Source: Akkermansiaceae bacterium (GTDB taxonomy: Bacteria > Verrucomicrobiota > Verrucomicrobiia > Verrucomicrobiales > Akkermansiaceae). From it: a stretch of DNA of 64,000 nt. The stretch spans positions 21,484 to 85,483 of the forward strand of contig CANHPN010000005.1 in NCBI GenBank assembly GCA_947462535.1. The letters run 5' to 3'. This document shows positions 46,106 to 57,149 of this stretch, one piece after another; the first letter of the stretch is position 1, and each line of letters starts with the position of its first letter. The notes beneath the pieces are model-generated. The model saw only the letters and a list, made by a program, of their open reading frames with translations, was not told where the DNA came from and made no database searches. The position numbers and the translations under genes were made by a program.

Positions 46106-47140
46106 TTAATGGAAGACAGTCCAGTCGAGCACGACCTTGCCGCTCAACCCGGTTTTCATGACTTCGAAACCTCTTTCGAAATCATCGGCACCGAAGCGAT
46201 GGGTGATCACCGGTTTGATGTCCAAACCACTCTCCAACAGGACATTCATTTTGTACCAGGTTTCATACATCTCCCGCCCGTAGATTCCCTTGATGGTGAG
46301 CATGCTGAAAATCACCTTGTTCCAGTCGATGGGCATCGGCTCGGCGGGAATCCCGAGCATGGCGATCTTGCCGCCGTGACACATGGCGTCGATCATGCCG
46401 CTGAAGGCGGCCGGATTGCCGCTCATCTCCAGGCCCACGTCGAACCCCTCCTTCATGCGCAGCTGTTTCCGCACCGCAGCCAGGCTGCCCTTGGTGACAT
46501 TGAGCGCCACATCCGCACCGAGCGTTTTCGCGAGATCCAGGCGGTAATCGTTCACATCCGTGATCACCACGTGGCGGGCTCCGGCGTGTTTGGCGATCGC
46601 CACAGCCATCACGCCGATCGGCCCCGCTCCGGTGACGAGCACGTCCTCACCTAACAAATCAAACGACAGCGCGGTGTGCATGGCATTGCCGAACGGATCA
46701 AAGATCGAAGCCACCTCAGGATCCACATCCCGCGCGTGGTGCCACACATTGGTCATCGGCACGCTGACGAACTCGGCGAACGCGCCCGGGCGGTTCACAC
46801 CGATGCCGACGGTGTCCTTGCAAAGATGCCGCCGGCCCGCGAGGCAGTTGCGACAGCGGCCGCACACGACGTGGCCTTCCGCGCTGACGATTTCGCCCGG
46901 ATGGAAATCGCTCACGTTAGAACCCACCGCCACCACCTCGCCGACGAACTCGTGTCCGACCACCATCGGGACGGGAATGGTTTTTTGCGCCCAAGCATCC
47001 CATTTGTAAATGTGCAGGTCGGTGCCGCAGATACCGGTTTTAAGAACCTTGATGAGCACGTCATTGAAGCCCACCTCGGGCTCGGGAACATCCTGCAACC
47101 ACAACCCGGGCTCTGCCTTGGCTTTGACGAGTGCTTTCAT
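46106..47140 (-). CDS. tdh: L-threonine 3-dehydrogenase
   Basis: Tdh oxidises L-threonine to 2-amino-3-ketobutyrate with NAD. The 344-residue zinc-dependent medium-chain dehydrogenase has [11 protein letters not shown], the catalytic-zinc motif GHEFVGEV, a structural-zinc cluster [15 protein letters not shown] and the nucleotide-binding motif [14 protein letters not shown]. It is the first gene of tdh-kbl and divergent from the XRE-cupin regulator, with two palindromic sites between. Confidence 0.95.
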   Translation of the reverse strand: MKALVKAKAEPGLWLQDVPEPEVGFNDVLIKVLKTGICGTDLHIYKWDAWAQKTIPVPMVVGHEFVGEVVAVGSNVSDFHPGEIVSAEGHVVCGRCRNCLAGRRHLCKDTVGIGVNRPGAFAEFVSVPMTNVWHHARDVDPEVASIFDPFGNAMHTALSFDLLGEDVLVTGAGPIGVMAVAIAKHAGARHVVITDVNDYRLDLAKTLGADVALNVTKGSLAAVRKQLRMKEGFDVGLEMSGNPAAFSGMIDAMCHGGKIAMLGIPAEPMPIDWNKVIFSMLTIKGIYGREMYETWYKMNVLLESGLDIKPVITHRFGADDFERGFEVMKTGLSGKVVLDWTVFH

Positions 47141-47284
47141 GACGAGTCGGAGTTAGATCGTGTCCTGGGATTTAAAGGCGGGCGGCGAGAGCCGATAACG
47201 GGTGGCCCCCAGACGCAGCGAAAACGCCGCCGGAACGGAAACTTCAAAGTGATCCTGCAAGATGGAAAGCGTCATGACTTCCGA

Positions 47285-47297
47285 GATATTGGATATC
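47285..47297. promoter_or_regulatory. Palindromic operator candidate 1 between tdh and the XRE gene
   Basis: GATAT-TGG-ATATC is a perfect palindrome with a 3-bp centre. It shares ATATTGGAT with site 2 at 47345-47360, 68 bp upstream of the regulator's ATG. Confidence 0.55.
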
Positions 47298-47344
47298 GTT
47301 CCGGTGGATTGGCAAGCCGGTATTTCCCCTTTACAGGAAATTTC

Positions 47345-47360
47345 ATCCAACATATTGGAT
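47345..47360. promoter_or_regulatory. Palindromic operator candidate 2 before the XRE gene
   Basis: ATCCAA-CATA-TTGGAT is a perfect 6-bp inverted repeat, ending 4 bp before the ATG at 47365, where binding would block translation or transcription of the regulator gene. Confidence 0.55.
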
Positions 47361-47364
47361 CGTC

Positions 47365-47976
47365 ATGCCCGCCAAGCGCCCCGCGAAGAAAGCCAGCCAA
47401 GCTCCCGCCGCGACGACCGCCGATTCCATCAACGAAAAACTGGGGCGCCGCGTGAGAAAGCTGCGCGGCGACCGAGGCTGGTCGCTGGAAGAACTCACCT
47501 CCGCCAGCGGCGTGAGCCGCTCAATGCTCAGCGAGATCGAGCGCGAGCGGGCGAACCCGACGCTCAGCGTGACCTATCGGATCGCCCGCGCCTTTGGCTT
47601 GTCCCTGCAGGACTTGATCGAGAGCGCGGACTCGGCCTCCACGATCCAAACCATCCGCGCCAATGACCACACGCAGATTTTCCGCTCCGACAAGCAATGC
47701 CAGATCCGCACGCTTTCGCCGCTCAATCTGGAAAAAGACGTCGAGTTCTACGAACTGCGCCTGCCGGTGGGAGAAGCCCTGCGCAGCCAGCCTCACGTCG
47801 ACGGCACGCGGGAATTCCTAACGGTGGAGGAGGGTTCCGTGGACTTGCGGTCCGGCAACTCCAGCCAGACGCTGGGCAAGGGCGATTCAGCCACCTATCG
47901 GGCCGACGTGGCGCATACGATCACCAACTCCGGCAAACGCGTGGCCGTGCTCTTCCTGGTCGTCATCTACCGATGA
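47365..47976 (+). CDS. XRE family transcriptional regulator with cupin domain
   Basis: The 203-residue protein has an HTH_XRE domain (about 28-80; VRKLRGDRGWSLEELTSASG, SRSMLSEIERERANPTL) and a C-terminal cupin (about 125-203; LRSQPHVDGTREFLTVEEG). Such proteins sense small ligands, often amino acids or polyamines, and repress nearby catabolic genes. Divergent orientation to tdh-kbl suggests control of threonine catabolism; that is inference, supported by two operator-like palindromes in the shared intergenic region. Confidence 0.87.
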   Translation: MPAKRPAKKASQAPAATTADSINEKLGRRVRKLRGDRGWSLEELTSASGVSRSMLSEIERERANPTLSVTYRIARAFGLSLQDLIESADSASTIQTIRANDHTQIFRSDKQCQIRTLSPLNLEKDVEFYELRLPVGEALRSQPHVDGTREFLTVEEGSVDLRSGNSSQTLGKGDSATYRADVAHTITNSGKRVAVLFLVVIYR

Positions 47977-48040
47977 CGGCTCTCCGTTTGTGAGACGCCC
48001 GGAAATCGCGGGCTTGCATTGCCTCCGCAGCTCCTTTTGA

Positions 48041-48063
48041 GTAACCACCTGAAAAATGGTTAC
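48041..48063. promoter_or_regulatory. Inverted repeat across the start of the LacI-type gene
   Basis: GTAACCA (48041-48047) and TGGTTAC (48057-48063) form a perfect 7-bp inverted repeat with a 9-bp centre, and the right arm includes the start codon ATG at 48056. This suggests an autoregulatory operator. Confidence 0.5.
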
Positions 48064-49042
48064 CCAGGCACAAATCGCGAAGAAGCTGGGCGTCTCACGC
48101 CAGCTCGTCACCTTCGCCCTCGGGGACTATCCGCAAGTCTCCAAGGAGTCCCGCGAACGGATCCTGGCGGCGGCACTGGAGATGGGGTATCGCCCCAATC
48201 CCCATGCGCGGGCGCTTCGCAGCAAGCGCACCGGAATCATCGCGCTATGGATTCCCGACCAGATTTCGACTCATTACACCCACGTCGCCCGCGAACTGGG
48301 CCGCCTCGCCAAGCAAGCCGGGCAGGAATTGATCATTTCAGAGGTCGGGGAGGCTGACATGAAACAGATTTGGTCGAATGTCCCGGTGGACGGGATATTC
48401 GCCGTGGACGCCTCGCAATCGATCCAGCGGGAGCTCGAAGCGTTTGCGGCGAAGTCGATTCCGGTCGTCGGATTGGGCACCTACTGTTCGCTCAACACGG
48501 ATCATGTCAGGGTGGATTTCCTGGCCGGGACGATGGAGGCGATGGCGTATCTAATCGATTCCGGATTCCGCCGGATCGCCCATGCCACCTTCGTGCGGAA
48601 GAATGTGCCACACGAGAGCCGCCGCCTCGGCTATCTGCGCGCCATGCGCGCGGCGGGCCTGAAACCGGAGTTCATCTACTACCCGCTCAGCGAGCGGCAA
48701 CGGGGCATCGCACGGCGGTTGATCCAGGATCATATCAATGAAAAAGGCCTGCCAGAAGCGATTTTCTGCCACTCCGATGACGTGGCGCTGGGAATCTATC
48801 GGGGGCTTTGCGATTTGAAACTCCGGGTGCCCGGAGAAGTCGCCCTGGTCGGTTGCGACGGCATCGAAGACACGGAATATCTGGAGCACCCGTTGACCAC
48901 ACTGGTGCAGCCGGTCGCCGAAATGTGCACCACCGCATGGAAGTTCATGCAGCAGCGTCTGGCAACTCCGGCAACTCCCCCCCAACACGCGCTCCTGGTG
49001 CCAAAACTGGCTGTACGCGAGTCCTCCCTCCGCCCCGCCTGA
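48056..49042 (+). CDS. LacI family transcriptional regulator of the amino-sugar operon
   Basis: The 328-residue protein has the LacI-type HTH at residues 4-23 (QAQIAKKLGVSRQLVTFAL), the hinge GYRPNPHARALRSKRTGIIAL, and a periplasmic-binding-protein fold with FCHSDDVALGIYRGL and VALVGCDGIEDTEYLEHPLTT. It probably senses an amino-sugar derivative and controls the downstream kinase, deacetylase and nagB, all on the same strand. The palindrome over its start suggests self-repression. Confidence 0.9.
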   Translation: MVTQAQIAKKLGVSRQLVTFALGDYPQVSKESRERILAAALEMGYRPNPHARALRSKRTGIIALWIPDQISTHYTHVARELGRLAKQAGQELIISEVGEADMKQIWSNVPVDGIFAVDASQSIQRELEAFAAKSIPVVGLGTYCSLNTDHVRVDFLAGTMEAMAYLIDSGFRRIAHATFVRKNVPHESRRLGYLRAMRAAGLKPEFIYYPLSERQRGIARRLIQDHINEKGLPEAIFCHSDDVALGIYRGLCDLKLRVPGEVALVGCDGIEDTEYLEHPLTTLVQPVAEMCTTAWKFMQQRLATPATPPQHALLVPKLAVRESSLRPA

Positions 49043-49151
49043 CCCTCTTCCGATGACTCCCGGCGGAATTCCAAGCAGCGATTAGCACGTGATAAGGTTT
49101 TGATTGACGACCCACCGCCAGCCTCTCAGCCTTTCACCGAAATTCGAAGAC

Positions 49152-50531
49152 ATGACCCAAAGATCAAAAACCGCCATCGCCGCCCCACTCGATCCGGGTT
49201 TTCTGCCAGCGGTGCTCTTCAATCGCCAATACGACGATCACGCCCGCGCCTCCGGCAAAGCCGTGCCCTTGGTCATCGGTCTCGAACGCGAGTGCGGACT
49301 GGTTTCCCGCTTTGAAACCGTGGTGAGCCCGACGCCCGATGCCGACACGCTGCGCTACGTCGAACGCATCGTGAAGTTCCTGCTCTGGTCGCGCGGCGGA
49401 TGGAAACTCCATTTCGGCGGCCCCAAGCCCATCGCCGGGGCGATTCAAAAAACCTACTCGCCACGCGGCGCGCGCAAGTTCGACTGCCGGATGATGGAAC
49501 TCGCCTATGGCAGGAAATTCGAGGTCGTCGCAACATCCGCTAACAAAGTTCCCGCCGCCAGGGACATGCAGGTCCCCGCAGGCGGCCACCTCAAAGGCTG
49601 CCGGATCGGCTTCGACCTGGGTGCCAGCGATTACAAGGTCTCCGCCGTGATCGATGGAGAAGCGGTCTTCACCGAGGAAACTCCGTGGGACCCGAAAATC
49701 CAGGCCAATCCCCAATACCACTATCATCACATCTCTGCGGCGCTCCACCGGGCCGCGGCGCGTATGCCCCGCGTGGACGCCATCGGCGGCAGCTCCGCCG
49801 GAATCATCGTGGACAACGAGATCCGCGTCGCCTCCCTACTGCGCGCCATTCCCAAAAAACTTTTCCCGCAGGCGTCGGCGGTCTTCAAACGCATCCAGAA
49901 GGAATGGAACGTGCCGGTCGTGGTGATGAACGATGGCGACGTGACCGCTCTGGCAGGCGCGCTTTCCCTACGGCAGAAAGGCATGTTAGGAATCGCCATG
50001 GGATCGAGCGAGGCCGCCGGCTTCATGGACAAGCAAGGACGCATCCTCGGCTGGCTTAACGAACTGGCATTCGCACCCGTCGATTATAATCCCAAGGCAC
50101 CGGCCGACGAGTGGTCCGGCGATGCCGGTGTAGGCGCGCTCTATTTCTCGCAGCAAGCGGTCAACAAACTCCTGCCTGCGGCGAAAATCAAACTGCCGGA
50201 GAACATGGATCTACCGGAACGGCTTGTCGAAGTGCAGAAACTCATGGCTCGTGGCGACGAGCGCGCGGCGAAAATCTACGAAACCATCGGCGTCTATCTG
50301 GGCTACACCATCCCCCACTACGCGGATTTCTATGACTACGCCCACATGCTCGTCCTCGGTCGCGTGACCACCGGTGAGGGCGGTGAAATCATACTCTCGA
50401 AAGCGCGTCAGGTGCTCAAGCAGGAGTTCCCGGAATGCGCCGGCGCTGTCACCATTCATGTGCCCGATGAGAAGACCCGCCGCGTCGGCCAGGCCGTGGC
50501 CGCCGCCAGCCTGCCGAAACTCAAAAAATGA
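49152..50531 (+). CDS. ROK-like sugar kinase homologue, N-terminally extended
   Basis: The 459-residue protein has an ASKHA-type ATPase core: GFDLGASDYKVSAVIDG (phosphate 1), a SGAGI-like SSAGIIV stretch, MNDGDVTALAGAL (the ROK NDxxxxAL region) and GIAMGSSEAAGFMD. The typical ROK zinc motif is not visible and about 150 N-terminal residues precede the core. ATG 49152 is preferred to a TTG at 49104. In this operon it would phosphorylate an amino sugar such as N-acetylglucosamine, followed by deacetylation and NagB; the substrate is inferred from order. Confidence 0.75.
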   Translation: MTQRSKTAIAAPLDPGFLPAVLFNRQYDDHARASGKAVPLVIGLERECGLVSRFETVVSPTPDADTLRYVERIVKFLLWSRGGWKLHFGGPKPIAGAIQKTYSPRGARKFDCRMMELAYGRKFEVVATSANKVPAARDMQVPAGGHLKGCRIGFDLGASDYKVSAVIDGEAVFTEETPWDPKIQANPQYHYHHISAALHRAAARMPRVDAIGGSSAGIIVDNEIRVASLLRAIPKKLFPQASAVFKRIQKEWNVPVVVMNDGDVTALAGALSLRQKGMLGIAMGSSEAAGFMDKQGRILGWLNELAFAPVDYNPKAPADEWSGDAGVGALYFSQQAVNKLLPAAKIKLPENMDLPERLVEVQKLMARGDERAAKIYETIGVYLGYTIPHYADFYDYAHMLVLGRVTTGEGGEIILSKARQVLKQEFPECAGAVTIHVPDEKTRRVGQAVAAASLPKLKK

Positions 50532-50535
50532 TTGT

Positions 50536-51393
50536 ATGAAACTGCACAATTCCACCGCAGAGCTTTTCATTCCCGACCAGAAACCCGAGGCCGAAGCGCT
50601 GCGGCGCGTCACCCATCTGGGAATCGGCGCGCACCAGGACGACCTTGAGTTCATGGCCTTCCATGGCATCCTAAACTGCTTCGCCCGCGACGACCAATGG
50701 TTCGGAGGAGTGACCTGCACCAATGGCGCGGGCAGCTCCCGCAGCGGTCCCTATGCGAAATACTCCGACGCCGAAATGATGGCCATCCGCCGACAAGAGC
50801 AGAACACCGCCGCCATCATCGGTGGCTACGCCGTGATGTCCCAGCTGGATTACCCGAGCAGCTCTATCAAAAGCCCGACCGAGCAGCACCTCAAGAACGA
50901 CCTCAAAGCCATCCTCGCCGCCACCCGCCCCGAGGTCGTTTACACCCACAACCCGGCCGACAAGCACGACACCCACATCGGCGTCACCATCGCGGCCCTT
51001 CAAGCGATGCGTGAACTGCCTCGCGACCAGCGCCCCGGACAAGTCATCGGCTGCGAAGTCTGGCGCAACCTCGACTGGCTGCCCGACGCGCACAAAGTCC
51101 TCATGGACGTCAGCGGTCGCGACAATCTGGCGGCCGCCTTGAACGGCGTGTTCGACTCACAGATCGCCGGTGGCAAACGCTACGACCTCGCCACTCTCGG
51201 CCGCCGAGCCGCCAACGCCACGTTCTTCAACTCGCACGCCACCGATGCGGCCACGCAGCTCATCTTCGGCGTGGATCTCACCCCCTTGGTGGCGGATGAT
51301 TCCATCGACATCCTCGGGTTCGTCTGCGATCTAATCGATCAATTCCACGACGACGTGCGCTTGAAACTCGGTCAACGATTGGGACAGATCTAA
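50536..51393 (+). CDS. PIG-L family deacetylase
   Basis: The 285-residue zinc hydrolase has the PIG-L motif AHQDD (residues 32-36, His33, Asp35, Asp36) and the distal His in HNPADKHDTH. This family removes acetyl groups from N-acetylglucosamine-type substrates (GlcNAc-PI, mycothiol precursor, bacillithiol precursor, diacetylchitobiose). Placed between a sugar kinase and nagB, it probably supplies glucosamine-6-phosphate, taking the place of NagA, which is absent here. It starts 4 bp after the kinase stop and ends overlapping the nagB ATG by one base. Confidence 0.85.
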   Translation: MKLHNSTAELFIPDQKPEAEALRRVTHLGIGAHQDDLEFMAFHGILNCFARDDQWFGGVTCTNGAGSSRSGPYAKYSDAEMMAIRRQEQNTAAIIGGYAVMSQLDYPSSSIKSPTEQHLKNDLKAILAATRPEVVYTHNPADKHDTHIGVTIAALQAMRELPRDQRPGQVIGCEVWRNLDWLPDAHKVLMDVSGRDNLAAALNGVFDSQIAGGKRYDLATLGRRAANATFFNSHATDAATQLIFGVDLTPLVADDSIDILGFVCDLIDQFHDDVRLKLGQRLGQI

Positions 51394-52163
51394 TGGAAAT
51401 CATCATTCAACCCACGCCCCAAGCCGCGACCGATGTCGCCGCCCGCACCATCGCCCGCTTGCTACGGGAGAAGCCCGACGCCGTGCTCGGCCTCGCCACC
51501 GGCAGCACTCCCCTGCTGCTTTACCGCACCCTGGTCGCCATGGATCTCGACTGGAGCCGGGTCACCACTTTCAACCTCGACGAATACATCGGCCTGCCGC
51601 GCGAGCATCCCCAGTCCTATCACAGCTTCATGTCGGAGAACCTCTTCCAACATGTCAACATCGCGCAGGACCGCGTTCACATCCCTGACGGAAACGCCAG
51701 GGACATCCCGCAGTCCTGCGGCGAATACGAGGCGCGGATCCGCGATGCCGGCGGCATCGACCTCCAGGTGTTAGGCATCGGCACCGACGGCCACATCGGC
51801 TTCAACGAGCCGACCTCGTCGCTCGCCTCGCGGACCCGCATCAAGACGCTCACCCGACAGACGTGCAAGGACAACGCCCGCTTCTTCGGCAGTGAGGAAG
51901 CCGTCCCCAAACACGTCATCACCATGGGCATCGGAACGATCATGGAAGCGCGGCAAAACCTGTTGCTCGCGTTCGGAACCAACAAGGCCCGCGCCGTCGC
52001 CGAAGCGGTGGAAGGACCGATCACCTCGATCAACCCGGCCTCGATCCTACAGATGCACCCGGTGGTGAAAGTATGCCTTGATGAACCCGCAGCAAGCAAC
52101 TTGCAGCGGGCCGACTACTTCCGCTGGGTTTACGAAAACAAGCCGGAGTGGCAGACGTTATAG
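51393..52163 (+). CDS. nagB: Glucosamine-6-phosphate deaminase NagB
   Basis: NagB converts glucosamine-6-phosphate to fructose-6-phosphate and ammonia. The 256-residue protein has VLGLATGSTPLLLYRTLV, the catalytic FNLDEYIGLP, YHSFMSENLF and GIGTDGHIGFNEPTSS, all conserved in the family. It is the last gene of the LacI-kinase-deacetylase-nagB operon; its start overlaps the deacetylase stop (TAATG). Confidence 0.95.
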   Translation: MEIIIQPTPQAATDVAARTIARLLREKPDAVLGLATGSTPLLLYRTLVAMDLDWSRVTTFNLDEYIGLPREHPQSYHSFMSENLFQHVNIAQDRVHIPDGNARDIPQSCGEYEARIRDAGGIDLQVLGIGTDGHIGFNEPTSSLASRTRIKTLTRQTCKDNARFFGSEEAVPKHVITMGIGTIMEARQNLLLAFGTNKARAVAEAVEGPITSINPASILQMHPVVKVCLDEPAASNLQRADYFRWVYENKPEWQTL

Positions 52164-52266
52164 AAATTTCGAATCCGCCTTCCGCTTGATTTGCCAGCTT
52201 CCCTCCCGATCCGCTGAAAACAAAAAGGCTTGAAATGTGAAAGGATCAGTCTTTGGTCACGTATCG

Positions 52267-55200
52267 ATGCCGATGACACTGCGTTTTACATTTCTTGCGG
52301 GACTGTCCCTTGCGCTGCTTGCAAGCTGCGACCGCCAGCCCTCTGAGGACGGCAAAGCGGAGTCCGCATCGCCTCAAGCCGCCGACGTCCTGCCGGAAAA
52401 GGTGACCTTCAACGCCCACATCCGGCCGATTTTCTCGGACACCTGCTTCGCCTGCCACGGATTCGATGCCAAGACCCGCAAGGAAGACCTCCGGCTGGAC
52501 ACTCCTGAGGGCGCATACGCCAAGCTCAAGGATTCCGACCAGCACGCCATCGTTCCTGGCAAGCCCGACCAAAGCGCGATCCTCGCCCACATATTCTCGC
52601 GCGATCCCGAGGAGGTGATGCCGCCGCCGGATTTCCACAAAACCCTGACGGACCACCAAAAAGCGCTCGTCCACCGCTGGATCGAACAAGGTGCCGAATA
52701 CCAGAAGCACTGGTCGTTCACGCCCATCACCAAAACACCGCCTCCGAAACTCGCAAAGCATGCCGACAAGGCGAAAAACCCTATCGACCATTTCATACTA
52801 ACCAAACTTGAAAGCGAGGGAATCGATCCCGCGTCCATCGCGGGCAAGCCGACCCTGCTGCGGCGGTTGTCGCTCGACCTAACGGGCATGCCGCCCTCGC
52901 CCGGAGAACTCGACGCCTTTCTCGCCGATGAAAGCCCGGATGCCTGGCAGAAACAGGTCGATCGCCTGATGGCCTCTCCCCATTACGGCGAGCGGATGGC
53001 CGTTTCGTGGCTCGATGTCGCACGCTACGCCGATACGGTCGGCTACCACGGCGACCAGAACTCCCGGATCTTTCCGTATCGCGACTATGTCATCAAGTCG
53101 TTCAACGACAACAAGCCCTTCGACCAATTCACCCGCGAACAACTCGCCGGCGACCTGCTGCCAAACCCAACCGAGGAACAACACATCGCCACCGGCTTCC
53201 TCCGCCTCAACCTGATGACCCGCGAGGGCGGCGCCCAAGCGGCCGAATACATGGCGAAATACATGGGCGATCGGATCCGCGCGGTCGGCGGCGCATGGCT
53301 TGGCCTCACCACCGGTTGCGCCGAGTGTCACGACCACAAGTTCGATCCCATCACCGCCAAGGATTATTACTCGCTGGGCGCGTTCTTCGCCGACATCCGC
53401 CAGTGGGGAGTCTATTCGCACTACGACTACCAGCCGAACCCGGATTTCGCCGGACGCGGCAACGAAGGTCCGTTCCCTCCTGAAATCCACACCCGCAACG
53501 CGGCCTTGGAACAGCGCATCCGCATGCTTCAGGGGGAAATGGTCGGGGTGTTAGCACCTTTGAAAAAACCGGAGCATAATTCCGCCCTCGATCTCTGGGC
53601 CACCCAAAACGCCGGGTTCCTAACCACCGCGCCGGATGGATGGAGCATTTTAAAGCCCGCGGCCGTGGTGACACCAAATGGCAACCAGTCGATCATTCGC
53701 GAAGATGGATCGGTCGTCATCACGGGCGAACCGCAAAAAGACGGTGTGGTGACACTGCGCTACCCGCTCCCCGACCTCACCATCCGCTCGATCCGCTTCG
53801 AGGCACTGCCGGACGAAAAAAATGGCGGGCGCGTGGGTCGTGACAAAGACGGGCGCTTTGCGGTGAAACCGACATTCACTCTCGAAGGCGCATCCGCCGC
53901 CCTCAAGATGGCGTGGAGCCAGGCCGACCGCCGCACGATCCACAAATTCACCAACGACGGCGACAGCCCGCCGCGTTTGGAGGAAGAATGGCGCGCTGGC
54001 CCGGATCGCATGGAGTTCCCGCTCGATGCCGCCTCACACCCGCAACACGCCGTCTATCATCTAGCGGAGCCCCTGCCTGCGCAGTCAGGCCGCGTGCTGG
54101 TGATCACCCTGAAAACCGCAGATCTCGGCCGCACGCGGTTCAGCGTGACTCCATTCGGCGGCTCGATTCCCGGCCATGAAAACGCCCACCGCCCCGAACT
54201 GGCGAAAGCACTCGCGACCCTCGTCGGCAATCGCTCCGCCGACCAAATCCGCGAAATTTCGGCCGCCTTCATCCACGGCACCATCCCCGAAGAAAAACTG
54301 CCTGCGGAATACAACCGGCTCCGCGATGCCATCCTCGAATGCCGCGCCGGATTTGCCCACTCGATGGTCGCCGAAGCGCTGCCGAAGGAAAAAATCGCCA
54401 TTGTCCGCTACCTGCCGCGCGGCGACTGGATGAACCCGGGCGAAGAAGTGCGTCCGGCATTCCCCGAGTTTCTTGCCGGCCCTCCACCCACCGATGGCAA
54501 GCGCCTCACCCGCCTCGATCTCGCCAACTGGCTGATGTCTCCGGAAAACCCCCTGCCCGCGCGGCAGTTCACTAACCGCCTCTGGCAGCAATTTTTCGGC
54601 CACGGACTTTCCGCCGTGCTCGATGACCTCGGCAGTCAGGGAGAAATGCCATCTCATCCCGAGTTGCTCGACTGGCTTGCCACCGAATTCCGCGAATCCG
54701 GCTGGGACGTCAAGCACATGATCAGGCTCATCGTCACCAGCAGCGCCTATCAGCGCGAAGCCGCCACGCGGCAAGACCTGTTGGAGAAAGACCCGGACAA
54801 CCGCCTGCTGGCAAGCCAGGCCGCCCGCCGCCTCGATGCCGAAATCATCCGCGACAACGCGCTCGCAATCTCCGGCCTGCTGCGCAAGGAAATCATCGGC
54901 GGACCCAGCGTGAAACCTTATCAGCCGGAAGGTTACTATGAGAACCTCATGTTTCCGGACCGCGACTACCACGTCAGCACCGGCACTGACCAACACCGCC
55001 GCGGCCTTTACATGCACTGGCAGCGCACCTTCCTGCATCCGATGCTCGCCGCATTCGACGCTCCAAGCCGCGAGACCTGCACCGCCTTGCGGTTCCAGGC
55101 GAACAGCCCGCAGCAGGCACTCGTTCTTCTCAACGACCCCACATTCGTCGAGGCCGCCCGCGCCTTCGCCCAACGCATCACGAGCGAGCTGCCAAAGGCC

Positions 55201-55455
55201 GACGATGAAACCCGCATCCGCCACGCTCTGAAACTCGCGCTCTCCCGCGAGCCCCGAAAAGGCGAGGTGGAGTCGCTGAAGAAATTGTTAGAAAAACAGC
55301 GTGAGCACTATCAAGGCAAGCCGGACGGCGCGAAATCCCTGATCGCCAGCGGCCAGACCGGCTCCTCTCTCGAAGGCAATTCCACGGAACTCGCGGCTTG
55401 GACGCAGCTCTGCCGCGTCATCCTCAACCTGCACGAGACCATCACGAGGTATTGA
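52267..55455 (+). CDS. PSD1 and planctomycete cytochrome c domain-containing lipoprotein
   Basis: The 1062-residue protein begins with a lipoprotein signal (LALLASC, Cys21), followed by a c-type heme motif CFACH (residues 60-64) in a PSCyt1 domain, then DUF1549 (PIDHFILTKLESEGIDPA, SWLDVARYADTVGYHGD) and DUF1553 in the C-terminal half (ARQFTNRLWQQFFGHGL, EFRESGWDVKHMIRLIVTS, DNRLLASQAARRLDAEIIRD). Such proteins are expanded in Planctomycetes and Verrucomicrobia, pair with DUF1501 proteins and are linked to polysaccharide breakdown, function unproven. A GTG start at 52237 is possible; ATG 52267 gives the better signal peptide. Confidence 0.9.
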   Translation: MPMTLRFTFLAGLSLALLASCDRQPSEDGKAESASPQAADVLPEKVTFNAHIRPIFSDTCFACHGFDAKTRKEDLRLDTPEGAYAKLKDSDQHAIVPGKPDQSAILAHIFSRDPEEVMPPPDFHKTLTDHQKALVHRWIEQGAEYQKHWSFTPITKTPPPKLAKHADKAKNPIDHFILTKLESEGIDPASIAGKPTLLRRLSLDLTGMPPSPGELDAFLADESPDAWQKQVDRLMASPHYGERMAVSWLDVARYADTVGYHGDQNSRIFPYRDYVIKSFNDNKPFDQFTREQLAGDLLPNPTEEQHIATGFLRLNLMTREGGAQAAEYMAKYMGDRIRAVGGAWLGLTTGCAECHDHKFDPITAKDYYSLGAFFADIRQWGVYSHYDYQPNPDFAGRGNEGPFPPEIHTRNAALEQRIRMLQGEMVGVLAPLKKPEHNSALDLWATQNAGFLTTAPDGWSILKPAAVVTPNGNQSIIREDGSVVITGEPQKDGVVTLRYPLPDLTIRSIRFEALPDEKNGGRVGRDKDGRFAVKPTFTLEGASAALKMAWSQADRRTIHKFTNDGDSPPRLEEEWRAGPDRMEFPLDAASHPQHAVYHLAEPLPAQSGRVLVITLKTADLGRTRFSVTPFGGSIPGHENAHRPELAKALATLVGNRSADQIREISAAFIHGTIPEEKLPAEYNRLRDAILECRAGFAHSMVAEALPKEKIAIVRYLPRGDWMNPGEEVRPAFPEFLAGPPPTDGKRLTRLDLANWLMSPENPLPARQFTNRLWQQFFGHGLSAVLDDLGSQGEMPSHPELLDWLATEFRESGWDVKHMIRLIVTSSAYQREAATRQDLLEKDPDNRLLASQAARRLDAEIIRDNALAISGLLRKEIIGGPSVKPYQPEGYYENLMFPDRDYHVSTGTDQHRRGLYMHWQRTFLHPMLAAFDAPSRETCTALRFQANSPQQALVLLNDPTFVEAARAFAQRITSELPKADDETRIRHALKLALSREPRKGEVESLKKLLEKQREHYQGKPDGAKSLIASGQTGSSLEGNSTELAAWTQLCRVILNLHETITRY

Positions 55456-55501
55456 AGAGAAGGGGGAGATTGGGAGCGAGGGGGAAATCAGAAACAACAA
55501 T

Positions 55502-55633
55502 ATGAGAATCAACCGACACACCGACCGATCAAAAGCCAAATTGCTCTACGCCGAACACGATGCGATTCTCGGCATGGTCGTAAAAATGATCTCCAACCCC
55601 GATTCCCGGACTCTCCCCCACCGCAACAAGTAA
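55502..55633 (+). CDS. Short reading frame between the PSD1 and DUF1501 genes (putative)
   Basis: The 43-codon frame starts MRINRHTDRSKAKLLYAEHD and ends TLPHRNK. It is on the operon strand in the 230-bp gap between the two genes. No family and no clear ribosome binding site were seen, so it may not be expressed. Confidence 0.25.
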   Translation: MRINRHTDRSKAKLLYAEHDAILGMVVKMISNPDSRTLPHRNK

Positions 55634-55683
55634 TCCCCCGCTCTCCCCTGCTCCCACTCCCTCCTTCCCTTACCAACGCCGCC

Positions 55684-57126
<1,443 letters not shown>

Positions 57127-57149
57127 CTAAAAGGTGGGGATCCGGGTGG

